Notes under the pieces: generated by a model | What the model saw: the letters and a program-made list of their open reading frames with translations, nothing else | Database searches by the model: none | What the model was told of the DNA's origin: nothing | Shown: one piece after another, positions 1 to 7,162 of the stretch | Layout: each line of letters begins with the position of its first letter | Position numbering within the stretch: position 1 is the first letter of the stretch | Assembly: GCA_046484625.1 (NCBI GenBank) | Contig: JAWOIO010000186.1 | Coordinates: 1-21,077, forward strand | Reading direction: 5' to 3' | DNA length: 21,077 bases | DNA from: DASUAO01 sp046484625 | GTDB taxonomy: Bacteria; Actinomycetota; Acidimicrobiia; IMCC26256; PALSA-555 | Program-made: the position numbers and the translations under genes

Positions 1-773
1 TCCCGGTGTCGACGAGCCTGTCGGCGAGCTCGCTCAACGACGAGTCCGGGGCCAAGACCCCGCTCGCATCACTGACGACTGGCCTGCTGATCGTGCTGAC
101 GCTGCTCGTCCTCGCGCCGCTGTTCTCGGATCTCCCCAAAGCGGTCCTTGGCGCGTTGATCATCGACGCCGTCGTGTTCGGGATGATGGACGTTGCCGAG
201 ATGAGGCGGCTCCGGCGAGTCGCCCGGGCCGACTTCTGGATCGCCGTCGCCGCCATCCTCGCGGTCCTGTCGGCGGGCGTGCTCGCCGGTGTGGTCATCG
301 GCATCGTGCTCTCGCTCGGTTGGCTCGTCTACATCAACGCCCACCCCGAGATGCCGGTGCTCGGACGCGAGCCCGGCTCGCAGGTCTTCCGCAACCTCGA
401 GAACTACCCCGACAGCGAGACCTACCCCGGCCTTCTCGTGCTGCGCTTCGACGCCGGCCTCTTCTTCGCCAGCTCCGACGCACTCGAGGATCGCCTTCGC
501 GAGCTCGCCCAGTCGGCCGAGACCCGTTACGACACGGTGGTGATCTCGTGCGAGGGCGTCGACTTCATCGACTCCCAGGGGTCCGAGAAGATCTCGAAGA
601 TCCTCGCGCTCACGCGCAACTACGGCGCCGAGCTCCGGCTGGCCCGGGTCAAGCCCGCCGTCCTCGACGTGCTGCGCCTCGACGGTGTGATCGACGAGCT
701 GGGCGAGCACCACGTCTACGGCAACGTCTACCAAGCCTGCGCCGACAGGATTCCCGACGCTCCGAACACCTGA
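1..773 (+). CDS. SulP family anion transporter, C-terminal part (5' end outside window)
   Basis: This is the C-terminal part of a SulP (SLC26-type) inner-membrane transporter for sulfate, bicarbonate or similar anions. The frame is open to the left edge and begins inside the SulP signature (PVSTSLSASSLNDESGAKT), so the GTG at position 6 is not the real start. Hydrophobic segments follow (LLIVLTLLVLAPLF, AVLGALIIDAVVFGMM, FWIAVAAILAVLSAGVLAGVVIGIVLS cut by short loops). A cytoplasmic STAS domain covers the last ~115 residues, with the anti-sigma-antagonist-like motif FIDSQGSEKI. The gene ends at TGA 771-773 and converges on another SulP gene with a 25-bp gap. That neighbour is clearly different in sequence, so this is not a recent duplication. 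The substrate cannot be told from the sequence. Confidence 0.9.
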   Translation, partial: PVSTSLSASSLNDESGAKTPLASLTTGLLIVLTLLVLAPLFSDLPKAVLGALIIDAVVFGMMDVAEMRRLRRVARADFWIAVAAILAVLSAGVLAGVVIGIVLSLGWLVYINAHPEMPVLGREPGSQVFRNLENYPDSETYPGLLVLRFDAGLFFASSDALEDRLRELAQSAETRYDTVVISCEGVDFIDSQGSEKISKILALTRNYGAELRLARVKPAVLDVLRLDGVIDELGEHHVYGNVYQACADRIPDAPNT

Positions 774-798
774 CGGTCCGACGGTCTGGCGGAGGAGC

Positions 799-2541
799 TC
801 AGCGCTCGGTGGTGCACGCCTCCACTGCCGCGTCGACGGTGGGGAAGATGTGGTCGGTGCCGATCCGGGCGGTCAGACCCGTCGTGTCGAGACGGGTGCG
901 AAGGTCATGCTTCGCGCGGGCGACGACGAAGGTGATGCCCTGCTCGGCGAGCGTGCCGACGGTCTGTTCGAGCGCCTCGGCACCGGACGCGTCGATGTCG
1001 GTGACGCCTTCGGCGTCGAACACGAACCACTGCACCGGCGCACCGGCACCTGCGATCGCTTCACGAACCCGCGCCTTGAAGTGCCGAGAGTTCGCGAAGA
1101 ACAGGCGGTCGTCGAGGCGGTAGACGAGCACGCCGGGTGTCATACGTGCGCTGGGGTGGAAGGTGACGTTCGCGTACCGCTCGAGCCGGTCGACGTACCC
1201 GAGCACGGAATCGTGGGGCTTGGCGCTGCGTGCAACGACGTCGATGATCGACAGTGCGACAGCCACGAGCAGCGCTTCGAGCACCCCGAAGATGATGACG
1301 CCGGCGAAGGTGACGACCGCGATCATCACCTGGCTTCGGCCCGTCTGCATCAGCGCACGCCACGCGGCCGGCTCGATCAGGCCGATCGCGGCACCGACGA
1401 TCACGGCGCCGAGCGCGGCCTTGGGCAGGATCTCGAATGGTGCGGTGAGGAAGAGGAGCACGATGAGGACGACCGCGGCCGAGACAACCCCGACGAGCTG
1501 GGTGCGGGCACCCATCTGGTCGTTGACGGCCGTACGGGAGCCGCTCGCGCCGACCGGGAACCCCTGGCTGACGCCCGCGGTGAGATTCGCGGCGCCGAAC
1601 GCGAGAAGCTCCTGGTTCGCGTCGACGTGCTGGTCGTGACGGCCCGCGAACGACCGCGCGGTGAGGACATGGTCGGCAAACCCGACGGCGAAGATCGCAA
1701 CCGCGACCGGCAGCAGGTCGATGACCTTCCCGATCGACACGTTCGGCAGCGACACACCGGGAAGCCCCGACGGGATGTTCCCCACGACGGCCACGCCCTC
1801 GCCTTCGAGGTCGAGCACTGCCGATGCCATGATCGCCCCCACGACCACGATCAGGGCTCCCGGCAGTCGAGGCGCCTTCCAACGCAGGAGCAGCAGCACG
1901 CCCAGCGCCACGACGGCTACCGCGGTCGTGATCGCGTCGACGGTGCCCAGCTCGCTGGAGAACTCGCGGATCTGCTCCAGGGGATCCTGGGCGTCGATCG
2001 AGACGCCGAAGAGCTTGCCGAGCTGCCCGATGACCAGCACGACCGCCACACCGTGGATGTAGCCAATGAGCACGGCTCGAGAGAAGTAGTCGGAGATCCA
2101 GCCGAGCCGCACGAGACGTGCGACGAGCGAGATCCCGCCGACCAACACCGCGACCATCGCTGCGAGCACCGCATAGTCGCCGTCCGACGCGATCGGGGTG
2201 AGCGACGTCACCAGGAGCAACGCCAACGTCCCTTCGGGCCCGATCACGATCTGGCGCGACGACCCGAGCACGACGTAGGCGAGCACGGGGAGAAGCAGTG
2301 CATACAGACCTGCGACCGGTGACAACCCGGCAAGCTCTGCGTACGCCATCGCAGACGGGATGGCCAGCGCGGCGACGGTGATCCCCGCAATCGCGTCCGG
2401 ACGGACGTCTCGCCGCAGGTACTCCCTCGAAACAGCCTGAGAAACCGGGAACGTCCGCCGCAGGAACGGCCGTCGACCGCGCGCCTTGAAGGGTGATCGG
2501 TCCTCGTACGCGTCCCCGCGAGGGGTGTCCGGTGGACCCAT
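799..2541 (-). CDS. SulP family anion transporter with STAS domain
   Basis: This is a complete SulP transporter of 580 aa, the usual family length. The N-terminus carries the DAIAGITVAALAIPSAMAYA stretch typical of SulP helix 1. The middle holds many membrane helices and the signature FPVGASGSRTAVNDQMGA. The C-terminal ~130 residues form a STAS domain with DIDASGAEAL at the regulatory loop. The open frame runs to a GTG at 2553. I chose ATG 2541 because a -10-like TAGTGT lies at 2555-2550, eight bases upstream, and the GTG falls inside it. The gene follows the PAP2 gene on the same strand with a 43-bp gap and converges on the partial SulP gene. Substrate unknown; sulfate or bicarbonate is likely for the family. 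Confidence 0.93.
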   Translation of the reverse strand: MGPPDTPRGDAYEDRSPFKARGRRPFLRRTFPVSQAVSREYLRRDVRPDAIAGITVAALAIPSAMAYAELAGLSPVAGLYALLLPVLAYVVLGSSRQIVIGPEGTLALLLVTSLTPIASDGDYAVLAAMVAVLVGGISLVARLVRLGWISDYFSRAVLIGYIHGVAVVLVIGQLGKLFGVSIDAQDPLEQIREFSSELGTVDAITTAVAVVALGVLLLLRWKAPRLPGALIVVVGAIMASAVLDLEGEGVAVVGNIPSGLPGVSLPNVSIGKVIDLLPVAVAIFAVGFADHVLTARSFAGRHDQHVDANQELLAFGAANLTAGVSQGFPVGASGSRTAVNDQMGARTQLVGVVSAAVVLIVLLFLTAPFEILPKAALGAVIVGAAIGLIEPAAWRALMQTGRSQVMIAVVTFAGVIIFGVLEALLVAVALSIIDVVARSAKPHDSVLGYVDRLERYANVTFHPSARMTPGVLVYRLDDRLFFANSRHFKARVREAIAGAGAPVQWFVFDAEGVTDIDASGAEALEQTVGTLAEQGITFVVARAKHDLRTRLDTTGLTARIGTDHIFPTVDAAVEACTTER

Positions 2542-2549
2542 GCGGGGCG

Positions 2550-2555
2550 ACACTA
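2550..2555 (-). promoter_or_regulatory. -10-like TAGTGT before the SulP gene
   Basis: A TANNNT hexamer lies on the minus strand eight bases before ATG 2541, the position expected for a leaderless or near-leaderless actinobacterial transcript. No clear -35 element is visible. Confidence 0.4.
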
Positions 2556-2584
2556 CCGGTCGACGGCGATCGCAGGGGACGCCG

Positions 2585-3184
2585 TCAGACGAGGAGCCCG
2601 GCGACCAACGACCCGACGACGAGCCCGAGTCCGAGGCCGGCGGTGACGTCGAGCGGGTTGTGCGCGCCCACGTAGACCCGGCCGAACATCACCAGGAACG
2701 CGAGGAGGAACGGGAGCCACGCCCCCGACTCGGGGATGTCCACCGCCACGATGCAGGCGATCGCCACCGCGAGGATCACGTGCCCCGACGGGAAGCTCGG
2801 CCCGTGGCCGGGCACGTCGCCGCCTCGCAGCACGGCGCCCGGCTCGCTCGTCCCCGGTCGTTGACGCACGGCGAGAAGGGGCCGGGTCCAGCGGTGCACC
2901 ACGCGCTCGGCCAGCAGCTTCATCAGGGCTGCGACCACCACCGCTGCCGCCATCGTCCAGCTGCGGTAGTAGCGGGCGACGGCCAGGCCGGCCAGCGTTC
3001 CCACGACGAGGTTGCCGAGCTGCATGGGCGGCCACAACGGCCAGTACAGCCAGCCCGGGAGGCCGTTGACCGCGCGGAACACCCGTTGCTCGGCATCGGG
3101 GATGTGGGGCTGGTGGGCGGCGCGGAACGAGAGGCCGAAGACGCCGGCACCCACCGCCACCCCCACGATCGCGACCCACGACAC
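2585..3184 (-). CDS. PAP2 superfamily phosphatase (membrane)
   Basis: This is a membrane-embedded phosphatase of the PAP2 (type 2 phosphatidic acid phosphatase) superfamily, 199 aa. Such enzymes dephosphorylate phosphatidate, undecaprenyl diphosphate or related lipid phosphates. The three active-site motifs are visible: R94-X6-R101-P102 (RVVHRWTRP, with Arg in place of the usual first Lys), PSGH at 132-135, and R169-X5-H175-X3-D179 (RVYVGAHNPLD). There are about five hydrophobic segments. The frame stays open far upstream into the antisense of the divergent gene. I placed the start at GTG 3184 because TACGTT lies six bases before it and the first membrane helix begins there. A role in recycling lipid carriers is inferred. 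Confidence 0.85.
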   Translation of the reverse strand: MSWVAIVGVAVGAGVFGLSFRAAHQPHIPDAEQRVFRAVNGLPGWLYWPLWPPMQLGNLVVGTLAGLAVARYYRSWTMAAAVVVAALMKLLAERVVHRWTRPLLAVRQRPGTSEPGAVLRGGDVPGHGPSFPSGHVILAVAIACIVAVDIPESGAWLPFLLAFLVMFGRVYVGAHNPLDVTAGLGLGLVVGSLVAGLLV

Positions 3185-3190
3185 CAGGCG

Positions 3191-3200
3191 AACGTAGTCT
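3191..3200. promoter_or_regulatory. Overlapping divergent -10 boxes (PAP2 / kinase)
   Basis: TACGTT on the minus strand (3196-3191) ends six bases before GTG 3184. TAGTCT on the plus strand (3195-3200) ends six bases before GTG 3207. They share the central TA. With only 22 bp between the two starts, both transcripts would be leaderless and would compete for the same promoter DNA. Confidence 0.5.
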
Positions 3201-3206
3201 TCGGCG

Positions 3207-4652
3207 GTGGCCGGACCCTCTGTACGCGTGACCTGGGCGCCGACCGACGTCCTGCGCCTGGTCGTCGCGTTCGTGCTCCTCTTCGTGACGGTGCTGCTCG
3301 GAGCCCTGTTCCACGACGGGATCACCGACTTCCTCGCCGACTTGCTGCGCGGGTTGGACCGGCTGCCCGAGTGGTTCGTGACCACGCTCGCGCTCGTCGC
3401 CGAGGTGCTGATCCTGGTGCTCCTCGGCGGCGGTCTCGTCGTCGCGCTGTGGCGGCGCGAGTGGCGGTACCTGTTCACGATCGCGCTGGCGCTCGTCGTG
3501 TCGGTGATCGCCTTCCTGGTCGGAGAGGCGATCGTCGACGACGGCGTCCGGCAGGTCACCAAGGTCGACGGCTCCTGGCTGCTCGTCGAGCCGAACGAGA
3601 TCCCCATCGGTGTCGCGATCGTGACGGGCGTGGTGAGTGCGGCGGTGCCGTGGGTGGGTCGGCGATGGCGACGGTGGGGGTGGATCCTGGTCGCGATCAT
3701 CACGGTCGTCTGGTTCATCAGCTCCGACATCGCCCTCGATGTGATCATCGCGCTGCTGGCGGGCTGGTTCGGTGGTGCGCTCGCGAGCGCCGCGCTCGGT
3801 GCGCCATCGATGCGACCGACCATCGAGGCGATCGACGCAGGGTTGCGCGCGGTGGGGGTGGACCTCGCCGAGCTGCACCGGGCCGACGTCGACGCACGCG
3901 GATCGTCGCCATACTTCGGATCGACCGTCGACGGGACCCAGCTGTTCGTGAAGGCCCTCGGTGCCGACGAGCGCAGCGCCGACCTGATGTTCCGCACCTA
4001 CCGGCGGCTCGCGCCCCGTGACCTCGGCGACGAGAAGGCCGACGCGTCGCTGCGTCGCACGGTGGAGCACGAGGCTCTGGTCGCGCTCGCGGTGCGCGAC
4101 TTGGGTGTGCGCACGCCGCGCTTCGTCGCATTCGCGCAGGCCGAGCCAAACGGCTTCGTCCTCGCGTACGAGCAGATCGCGGGCAAGTCGTTCGACCGGG
4201 TCGCCGAGGAGCAGATGACCGACGCTGCCCTCGCCGGGATCTGGGAGCAGCTGGCGCTGATGCGGCGGCACCGAGTGGCCCACCGTGACCTGCGCCTCGC
4301 CAACGTCTTCCTGGGCGACGACGGTCAGTCGTGGATCATCGACTTCGGGTTCAGCGAGCTCGCCGCCTCCGACCTGCTGCTCGCCACCGACGTCGCCGAG
4401 CTGCTCGCCTCCTCCACCACCGTGGTGGGAGCCGAGCGGGCGATCGGGGTGGCCGCGTCGGTGGTGGGTGGCGACGCCCTCGTGACCGCCGTGCCCCGAC
4501 TGCAGCTCGGGATGCTGAGCGGCGCGACCCGCACCGCGATGAAGGCCGACCCCGGTCGGCTCGACGACCTGCGGGCCCGAGTGGAACGGATCGGGGTGGG
4601 TCGACCGCGCAGGGATCGGCACGAAGAGAAGAGTGGAGTCGAGGGGACTTGA
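3207..4652 (+). CDS. Membrane protein with five N-terminal helices and a kinase-like domain; probably C-terminally truncated
   Basis: The N-terminal ~200 residues hold about five membrane helices. A soluble protein-kinase/APH-like domain follows. Visible catalytic features are the candidate ATP lysine K249 (FVKAL), E289, the catalytic loop H359-R360-D361 with N366 (HRDLRLANVF), and D379-F380-G381 (IIDFGF). From memory, actinobacterial proteins of this type continue after the kinase into a lysylphosphatidylglycerol-synthase/YbhN-like flippase domain of ~300 residues. Here the frame stops soon after the kinase (LDDLRARVERIGVGRP), and the TGA lies inside the tRNA-like repeat at 4633-4679. The protein may therefore have been cut short by the event that created the repeat. 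GTG 3207 is supported by TAGTCT six bases upstream; GTG 3228 is an alternative. Substrate unknown. Confidence 0.75.
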   Translation: MAGPSVRVTWAPTDVLRLVVAFVLLFVTVLLGALFHDGITDFLADLLRGLDRLPEWFVTTLALVAEVLILVLLGGGLVVALWRREWRYLFTIALALVVSVIAFLVGEAIVDDGVRQVTKVDGSWLLVEPNEIPIGVAIVTGVVSAAVPWVGRRWRRWGWILVAIITVVWFISSDIALDVIIALLAGWFGGALASAALGAPSMRPTIEAIDAGLRAVGVDLAELHRADVDARGSSPYFGSTVDGTQLFVKALGADERSADLMFRTYRRLAPRDLGDEKADASLRRTVEHEALVALAVRDLGVRTPRFVAFAQAEPNGFVLAYEQIAGKSFDRVAEEQMTDAALAGIWEQLALMRRHRVAHRDLRLANVFLGDDGQSWIIDFGFSELAASDLLLATDVAELLASSTTVVGAERAIGVAASVVGGDALVTAVPRLQLGMLSGATRTAMKADPGRLDDLRARVERIGVGRPRRDRHEEKSGVEGT

Positions 4653-4679
4653 ACCCCTGACTTCTCCGTCGCGAACGTA
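4633..4679 (-). repeat. tRNA-Ala 3'-half remnant (attachment-site-like direct repeat)
   Basis: Aligned without gaps to 7336-7382 in the intact tRNA-Ala(CGC), 43 of 47 bases match, including 25 identical bases (4641-4665 against 7344-7368). It covers the anticodon loop (TTCGC kept), the variable region, a perfect T arm (AGGGG/CCCCT) and most of the acceptor strand. No matching D arm or 5' acceptor strand follows, so it is not a working tRNA. The orientation is the same as the intact gene, as expected for an integration at a tRNA 3' end. Confidence 0.75.
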
Positions 4680-4749
4680 ATCAGCTCGATGAGCAACCCT
4701 GAGTGACCGTGAGTGTCCGGCGAAGAACTCCAGCGCAATGTTGGCTCGC

Positions 4750-5532
4750 TCAGCTTGGCCGCCGAGCTATGAAGGCGTAGCCGAAGACCTCGAACGCGCG
4801 GGCCTTGTCCTCGCCGACGGCGTCGCCGAAGGTATCGACGGCGGGGCCGACCTCGATGTCGACGAATCCGGCCTGTTGGAGCATGTGTCGCCAGCCCTCA
4901 CGGGGCAGCCCACCGGCGATTCAGCCGGTCCACAAATCGATGTCGCGCAGTGCTTCGGGTGGGACGGGACGGCCGTTCGCGATGTCGGCAAACTGCAGCA
5001 CGCCGCCCGGACGCAGCACCCGTCGGATCTCGTCGAATACAGCGCGCTTGTCAGCGCAGAGATTGATGACGCCATTCGAGATGACCGCGTCGGCCCAGCC
5101 GTCCGCGACCGGCAGCTGCTCGGCGAGCCCCTCACGAAACTCGACGTGCGTGGCGTCCATCTCGACCGCGGTCGCTCGTGACTTGGCGAGCATCTCAGGT
5201 GTCATGTCGATGCCGACGACCTCACCCGTCCGGCCGACCTGATTGGCCGCGATGAACGAGTCGAAGCCCGCGCCAGCACCAATGTCGACGACACGCTCTC
5301 CGTTCTCGAGCCGGCGGAGTGAGAACGGGTTACCGACCCCAGCGAACGACTCGACCGCACGATCGGGAAGCGCATCGACGACCGCCGTCTCGTAACCGAG
5401 CCGAGCCGCGAGGGGTCGCCCGGTGTGGAAATGGAATGTTGCATTGGGCTCGAGCGCGACGGCGCGGTACTTGTCCCGAACCTCCGCCCGAAGCGTCTCC
5501 GGATCGACCAGAACTTCCTCGCTTGCGACCAT
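4750..5532 (-). CDS. ArsM-like SAM-dependent methyltransferase with in-frame UGA at codon 204 (candidate selenoprotein or nonsense mutant)
   Basis: This is a class I SAM methyltransferase resembling arsenite methyltransferases. The SAM-binding motif VDIGAGAGFDS lies at residues 82-92 and GIDMTPEML follows at 107-115. The sequence ISNGVINLCADK (151-162) corresponds to the ArsM substrate region, with a single Cys at 159. The first open segment ends at UGA 4923-4921, directly after DIDLWTG. The same frame then continues for 56 sense codons (IAGGLPREGW, GFVDIEVGPAVDTFGDA, FEVFGYAFIARRPS) to TGA 4752-4750. Read through, the product is 260 aa, normal for the family. From memory, relatives read DLWTGCIAG here, and this Cys matches the arsenic-binding Cys224 of algal ArsM. 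UGA therefore replaces a functional cysteine. Selenocysteine insertion or a Cys-to-stop mutation are both possible. ATG 5532 was chosen as the start. Confidence 0.75.
4888..4919 (-). promoter_or_regulatory. SECIS-like hairpin just after the in-frame UGA
   Basis: Reading the minus strand, TCGCC (4919-4915) can pair with GGCGA (4892-4888), and GCCC (4906-4903) with GGGC (4897-4894). This leaves the five-base apical loop CGTGA. The loop starts 18 nt after the UGA and has G as its second base, which fits the general bacterial SECIS description (hairpin close to the UGA, G in the first two loop bases). The upper stem is only four pairs and the internal loop is lopsided, so this is suggestive only. 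Confidence 0.35.
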
Positions 5533-5739
5533 TCACTCAACACCCCTGCGCCGAAGACCACCAGGACCGAAACGACGCCAATCGGAACCCACCGTCGAGA
5601 CGGCGGGCTACGGAACGGTCCCACGTCCGCTTCAGACTGTCCACCATCGTTGATGTCGCAGGAACACCAACAGGCCGGCGATCCAGAACGCGTAGTCGAG
5701 TGGGATGCCAACTGTGAGCGGTTCGGGTCATGGCCCTTC
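5533..5739 (-). other. No intact gene; fragments of membrane-protein-like coding sequence
   Basis: Two hydrophobic stretches in different minus-strand frames stand out: VGIPLDYAFWIAGLLVFL, which then hits a stop, and RRWVPIGVVSVLVVFGAGVL, just before the methyltransferase. Neither has a credible start, so I read the stretch as decayed sequence or leader DNA of the methyltransferase. Confidence 0.3.
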
Positions 5740-6426
5740 TCAGGGTGCGTGCACCGCGAACCCGGTGAATTCCGTGGTCGTCTTCAGGCCCGCTTCGACC
5801 TCCGTCACGACGAATGCCCGGCGGCCGAGCTTCTTCGGTGGCTTCTTGTCCACTGTCGAGGCAACCTTCTCGCCGTTGACGAACAACGTCAGCGAGACCC
5901 GATTCTTCCCGACACATTCGCCCCGAACGATGTTGACCCCGAGGGAGTCGACAGCTTCGGTGCGCTTCGTGCCCTTCGCGTTGACGATGGCCTTGCCGTT
6001 GCCGCCCTCGTCGAACCGGCCGATCGTGTAGTACCCGTCGCTGCCGACGAGGAAGACATAGCCGACGGAGCCCAACTCGGCGCGACATGCCACGCCGTAC
6101 AACGCGGACTCGTCACCGCTGCTCGACGCGACCCGAGCCTCGATTGCCTGATCGGCGGACAGATCGCCGATCTCGGGGCTGAGCCACGCGTTCTCTGCGC
6201 CATCGACGGTCACGGTGAGCGTCCCGGGCGTGAACGCCGCGGTGAAACCCTGCTCCGTCACCTCGGTCACACCCGTCGGGAATCCCCACTCGGACGCCGC
6301 CTGCACCGGATCGAGGAACTGCGTCTCGAAGATCGTCTCGCCCTGCGCGACAGCCGACCCGCAGATCGTCGCACCCAGCAGGAGGACCACTCCTGTGACC
6401 CAGCCCGCTCGCGCAACTTCGCCCAT
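5740..6426 (-). CDS. Secreted LamG/concanavalin-like domain protein
   Basis: This is a 228-aa protein with an N-terminal signal peptide (helix WVTGVVLLLGATICGSAVA, likely cleaved at AVA/QG). A beta-rich domain follows, of the kind seen in LamG, DUF1080 or concanavalin-like folds. The series YYTIGRFDEGG, NIVRGECVGKNRVSLTLFVN, GEKVAST and TTTEFTGFAVH at the end is typical of these domains. It probably acts outside the cytoplasm; no catalytic residues can be named. The open frame extends upstream, but ATG 6426 fits the signal peptide, and TACGGT at 6439-6434 lies seven bases before it. It sits inside the tRNA-flanked islet. Two cysteines (GVACRAE and RGECVGK) could form a disulfide. Confidence 0.75.
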   Translation of the reverse strand: MGEVARAGWVTGVVLLLGATICGSAVAQGETIFETQFLDPVQAASEWGFPTGVTEVTEQGFTAAFTPGTLTVTVDGAENAWLSPEIGDLSADQAIEARVASSSGDESALYGVACRAELGSVGYVFLVGSDGYYTIGRFDEGGNGKAIVNAKGTKRTEAVDSLGVNIVRGECVGKNRVSLTLFVNGEKVASTVDKKPPKKLGRRAFVVTEVEAGLKTTTEFTGFAVHAP

Positions 6427-6433
6427 CACCGAC

Positions 6434-6439
6434 ACCGTA
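6434..6439 (-). promoter_or_regulatory. -10-like TACGGT before the secreted protein
   Basis: A TANNNT hexamer on the minus strand lies seven bases before ATG 6426, the spacing of a leaderless promoter. It helps choose that start over the longer open frame. Confidence 0.4.
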
Positions 6440-6570
6440 CTGCCCACATTGAGGCCACGGGCACGCGGCGGGCGAACGAGGGCGCACCAACACATCGGCC
6501 TCGCAGGCTGTCCTGCCGCGTGTGCGACCCGGCGTGACCGGAGTATGCGAGCGCCCGTAAGGCACCGACC

Positions 6571-6576
6571 TACAGT
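6571..6576 (+). promoter_or_regulatory. -10-like TACAGT before the small secreted protein
   Basis: TACAGT lies four bases before GTG 6580, so transcription would start near or after that codon. This argues for the downstream GTG 6610, which has its own ribosome binding site. Confidence 0.35.
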
Positions 6577-6597
6577 CGGGTGACCAGGCGCCGCCGT

Positions 6598-6603
6598 GAG
6601 GAG
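6598..6603 (+). promoter_or_regulatory. Ribosome binding site GAGGAG deciding the start at 6610
   Basis: GAGGAG is followed by six bases and then GTG 6610. This is a near-ideal Shine-Dalgarno spacing, while GTG 6580 has none. Confidence 0.6.
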
Positions 6604-6609
6604 CAGTTG

Positions 6610-7128
6610 GTGAGTTCGACCGGTCGGGTGAGGCTTGTCGCGGCGATCGCGCTGTGCGCAGCTGTCGCCTTCGGAGGAACAGCCGCCTCTGCCCCCCGGG
6701 CCGGGGTGTGCGCGCTCCTCACGACCGACGAGCTCGCCGCCGCGCTGGGCAGCACCTTCGGGCACGGTCCTCCCTACCAGGCGGGGACCGGCACCACGTG
6801 CGGGTACGACGGCATCGGTCCCGTGCGCGGTGCGACGGTCCGCGTCGCTCGGGGCAGGCACGCCAAGGCCGCGATGACCAAGACCTTGCGCGCGCTGCGG
6901 GAAACGCTGGCGTCGGTGGACAGCGATCCGCCGGTGAAGATCGCGGGGCTCGGCAAGAAGGCGTACTACTCCCTCGATGACTTCCTCGGTGAGGGGAGCA
7001 TCGAGGTGCTCGACGGCAAGGTCTTCGTCCAGGTCACCGCGATCGTGGCGCCGAACAACGACACGGCCCTCGTGTCCGAGGCGGTGCTCAGCGAACTCGC
7101 CAAGCAGGCGCTCACACGCGCCAAGTAG
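6610..7128 (+). CDS. Small secreted protein, DUF3558-like
   Basis: From GTG 6610 the product is 172 aa: a signal peptide (RLVAAIALCAAVAFGGTAAS, likely cleaved after ASA) and an extracytoplasmic domain. The domain begins with CALLTTDELAAALGS and contains a second cysteine (GTTCGYDG), a GLGKKAYYS segment and a C-terminal helix. This pattern resembles the actinobacterial DUF3558 and related secreted or lipoprotein domains, where the two cysteines may pair. No function is known to me. There is no lipobox cysteine at the cleavage site. It is divergent from the other secreted protein and lies inside the islet. A longer start at GTG 6580 is possible but less well supported. Confidence 0.7.
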   Translation: MSSTGRVRLVAAIALCAAVAFGGTAASAPRAGVCALLTTDELAAALGSTFGHGPPYQAGTGTTCGYDGIGPVRGATVRVARGRHAKAAMTKTLRALRETLASVDSDPPVKIAGLGKKAYYSLDDFLGEGSIEVLDGKVFVQVTAIVAPNNDTALVSEAVLSELAKQALTRAK

Positions 7129-7162
7129 CCAAGCCGGCAGGAGCTCGAGCCTTCAAGTCTCC

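Noticed and set aside
5..20. A 16-base sequence (GGTGTCGACGAGCCTG) found again at 21060-21075, almost at both window ends
   Set aside because: The flanking bases differ and the copies do not reach the ends exactly, so it does not show a circular molecule. It is short enough to occur by chance in GC-rich coding DNA.
2553..4622. A 689-codon open frame on the minus strand
   Set aside because: It overlaps the PAP2 gene in another frame and the kinase gene in antisense, and shows no domain.
4632..4738. A second complete tRNA gene at the left repeat
   Set aside because: Only the anticodon-to-acceptor half matches. No D arm or complementary 5' acceptor strand can be found on the minus strand beyond 4679.
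5740..6861. A longer 373-aa version of the secreted protein
   Set aside because: The extra N-terminal residues are low-complexity, overlap the divergent gene and would bury the signal peptide. ATG 6426 with a -10 box seven bases upstream is better.
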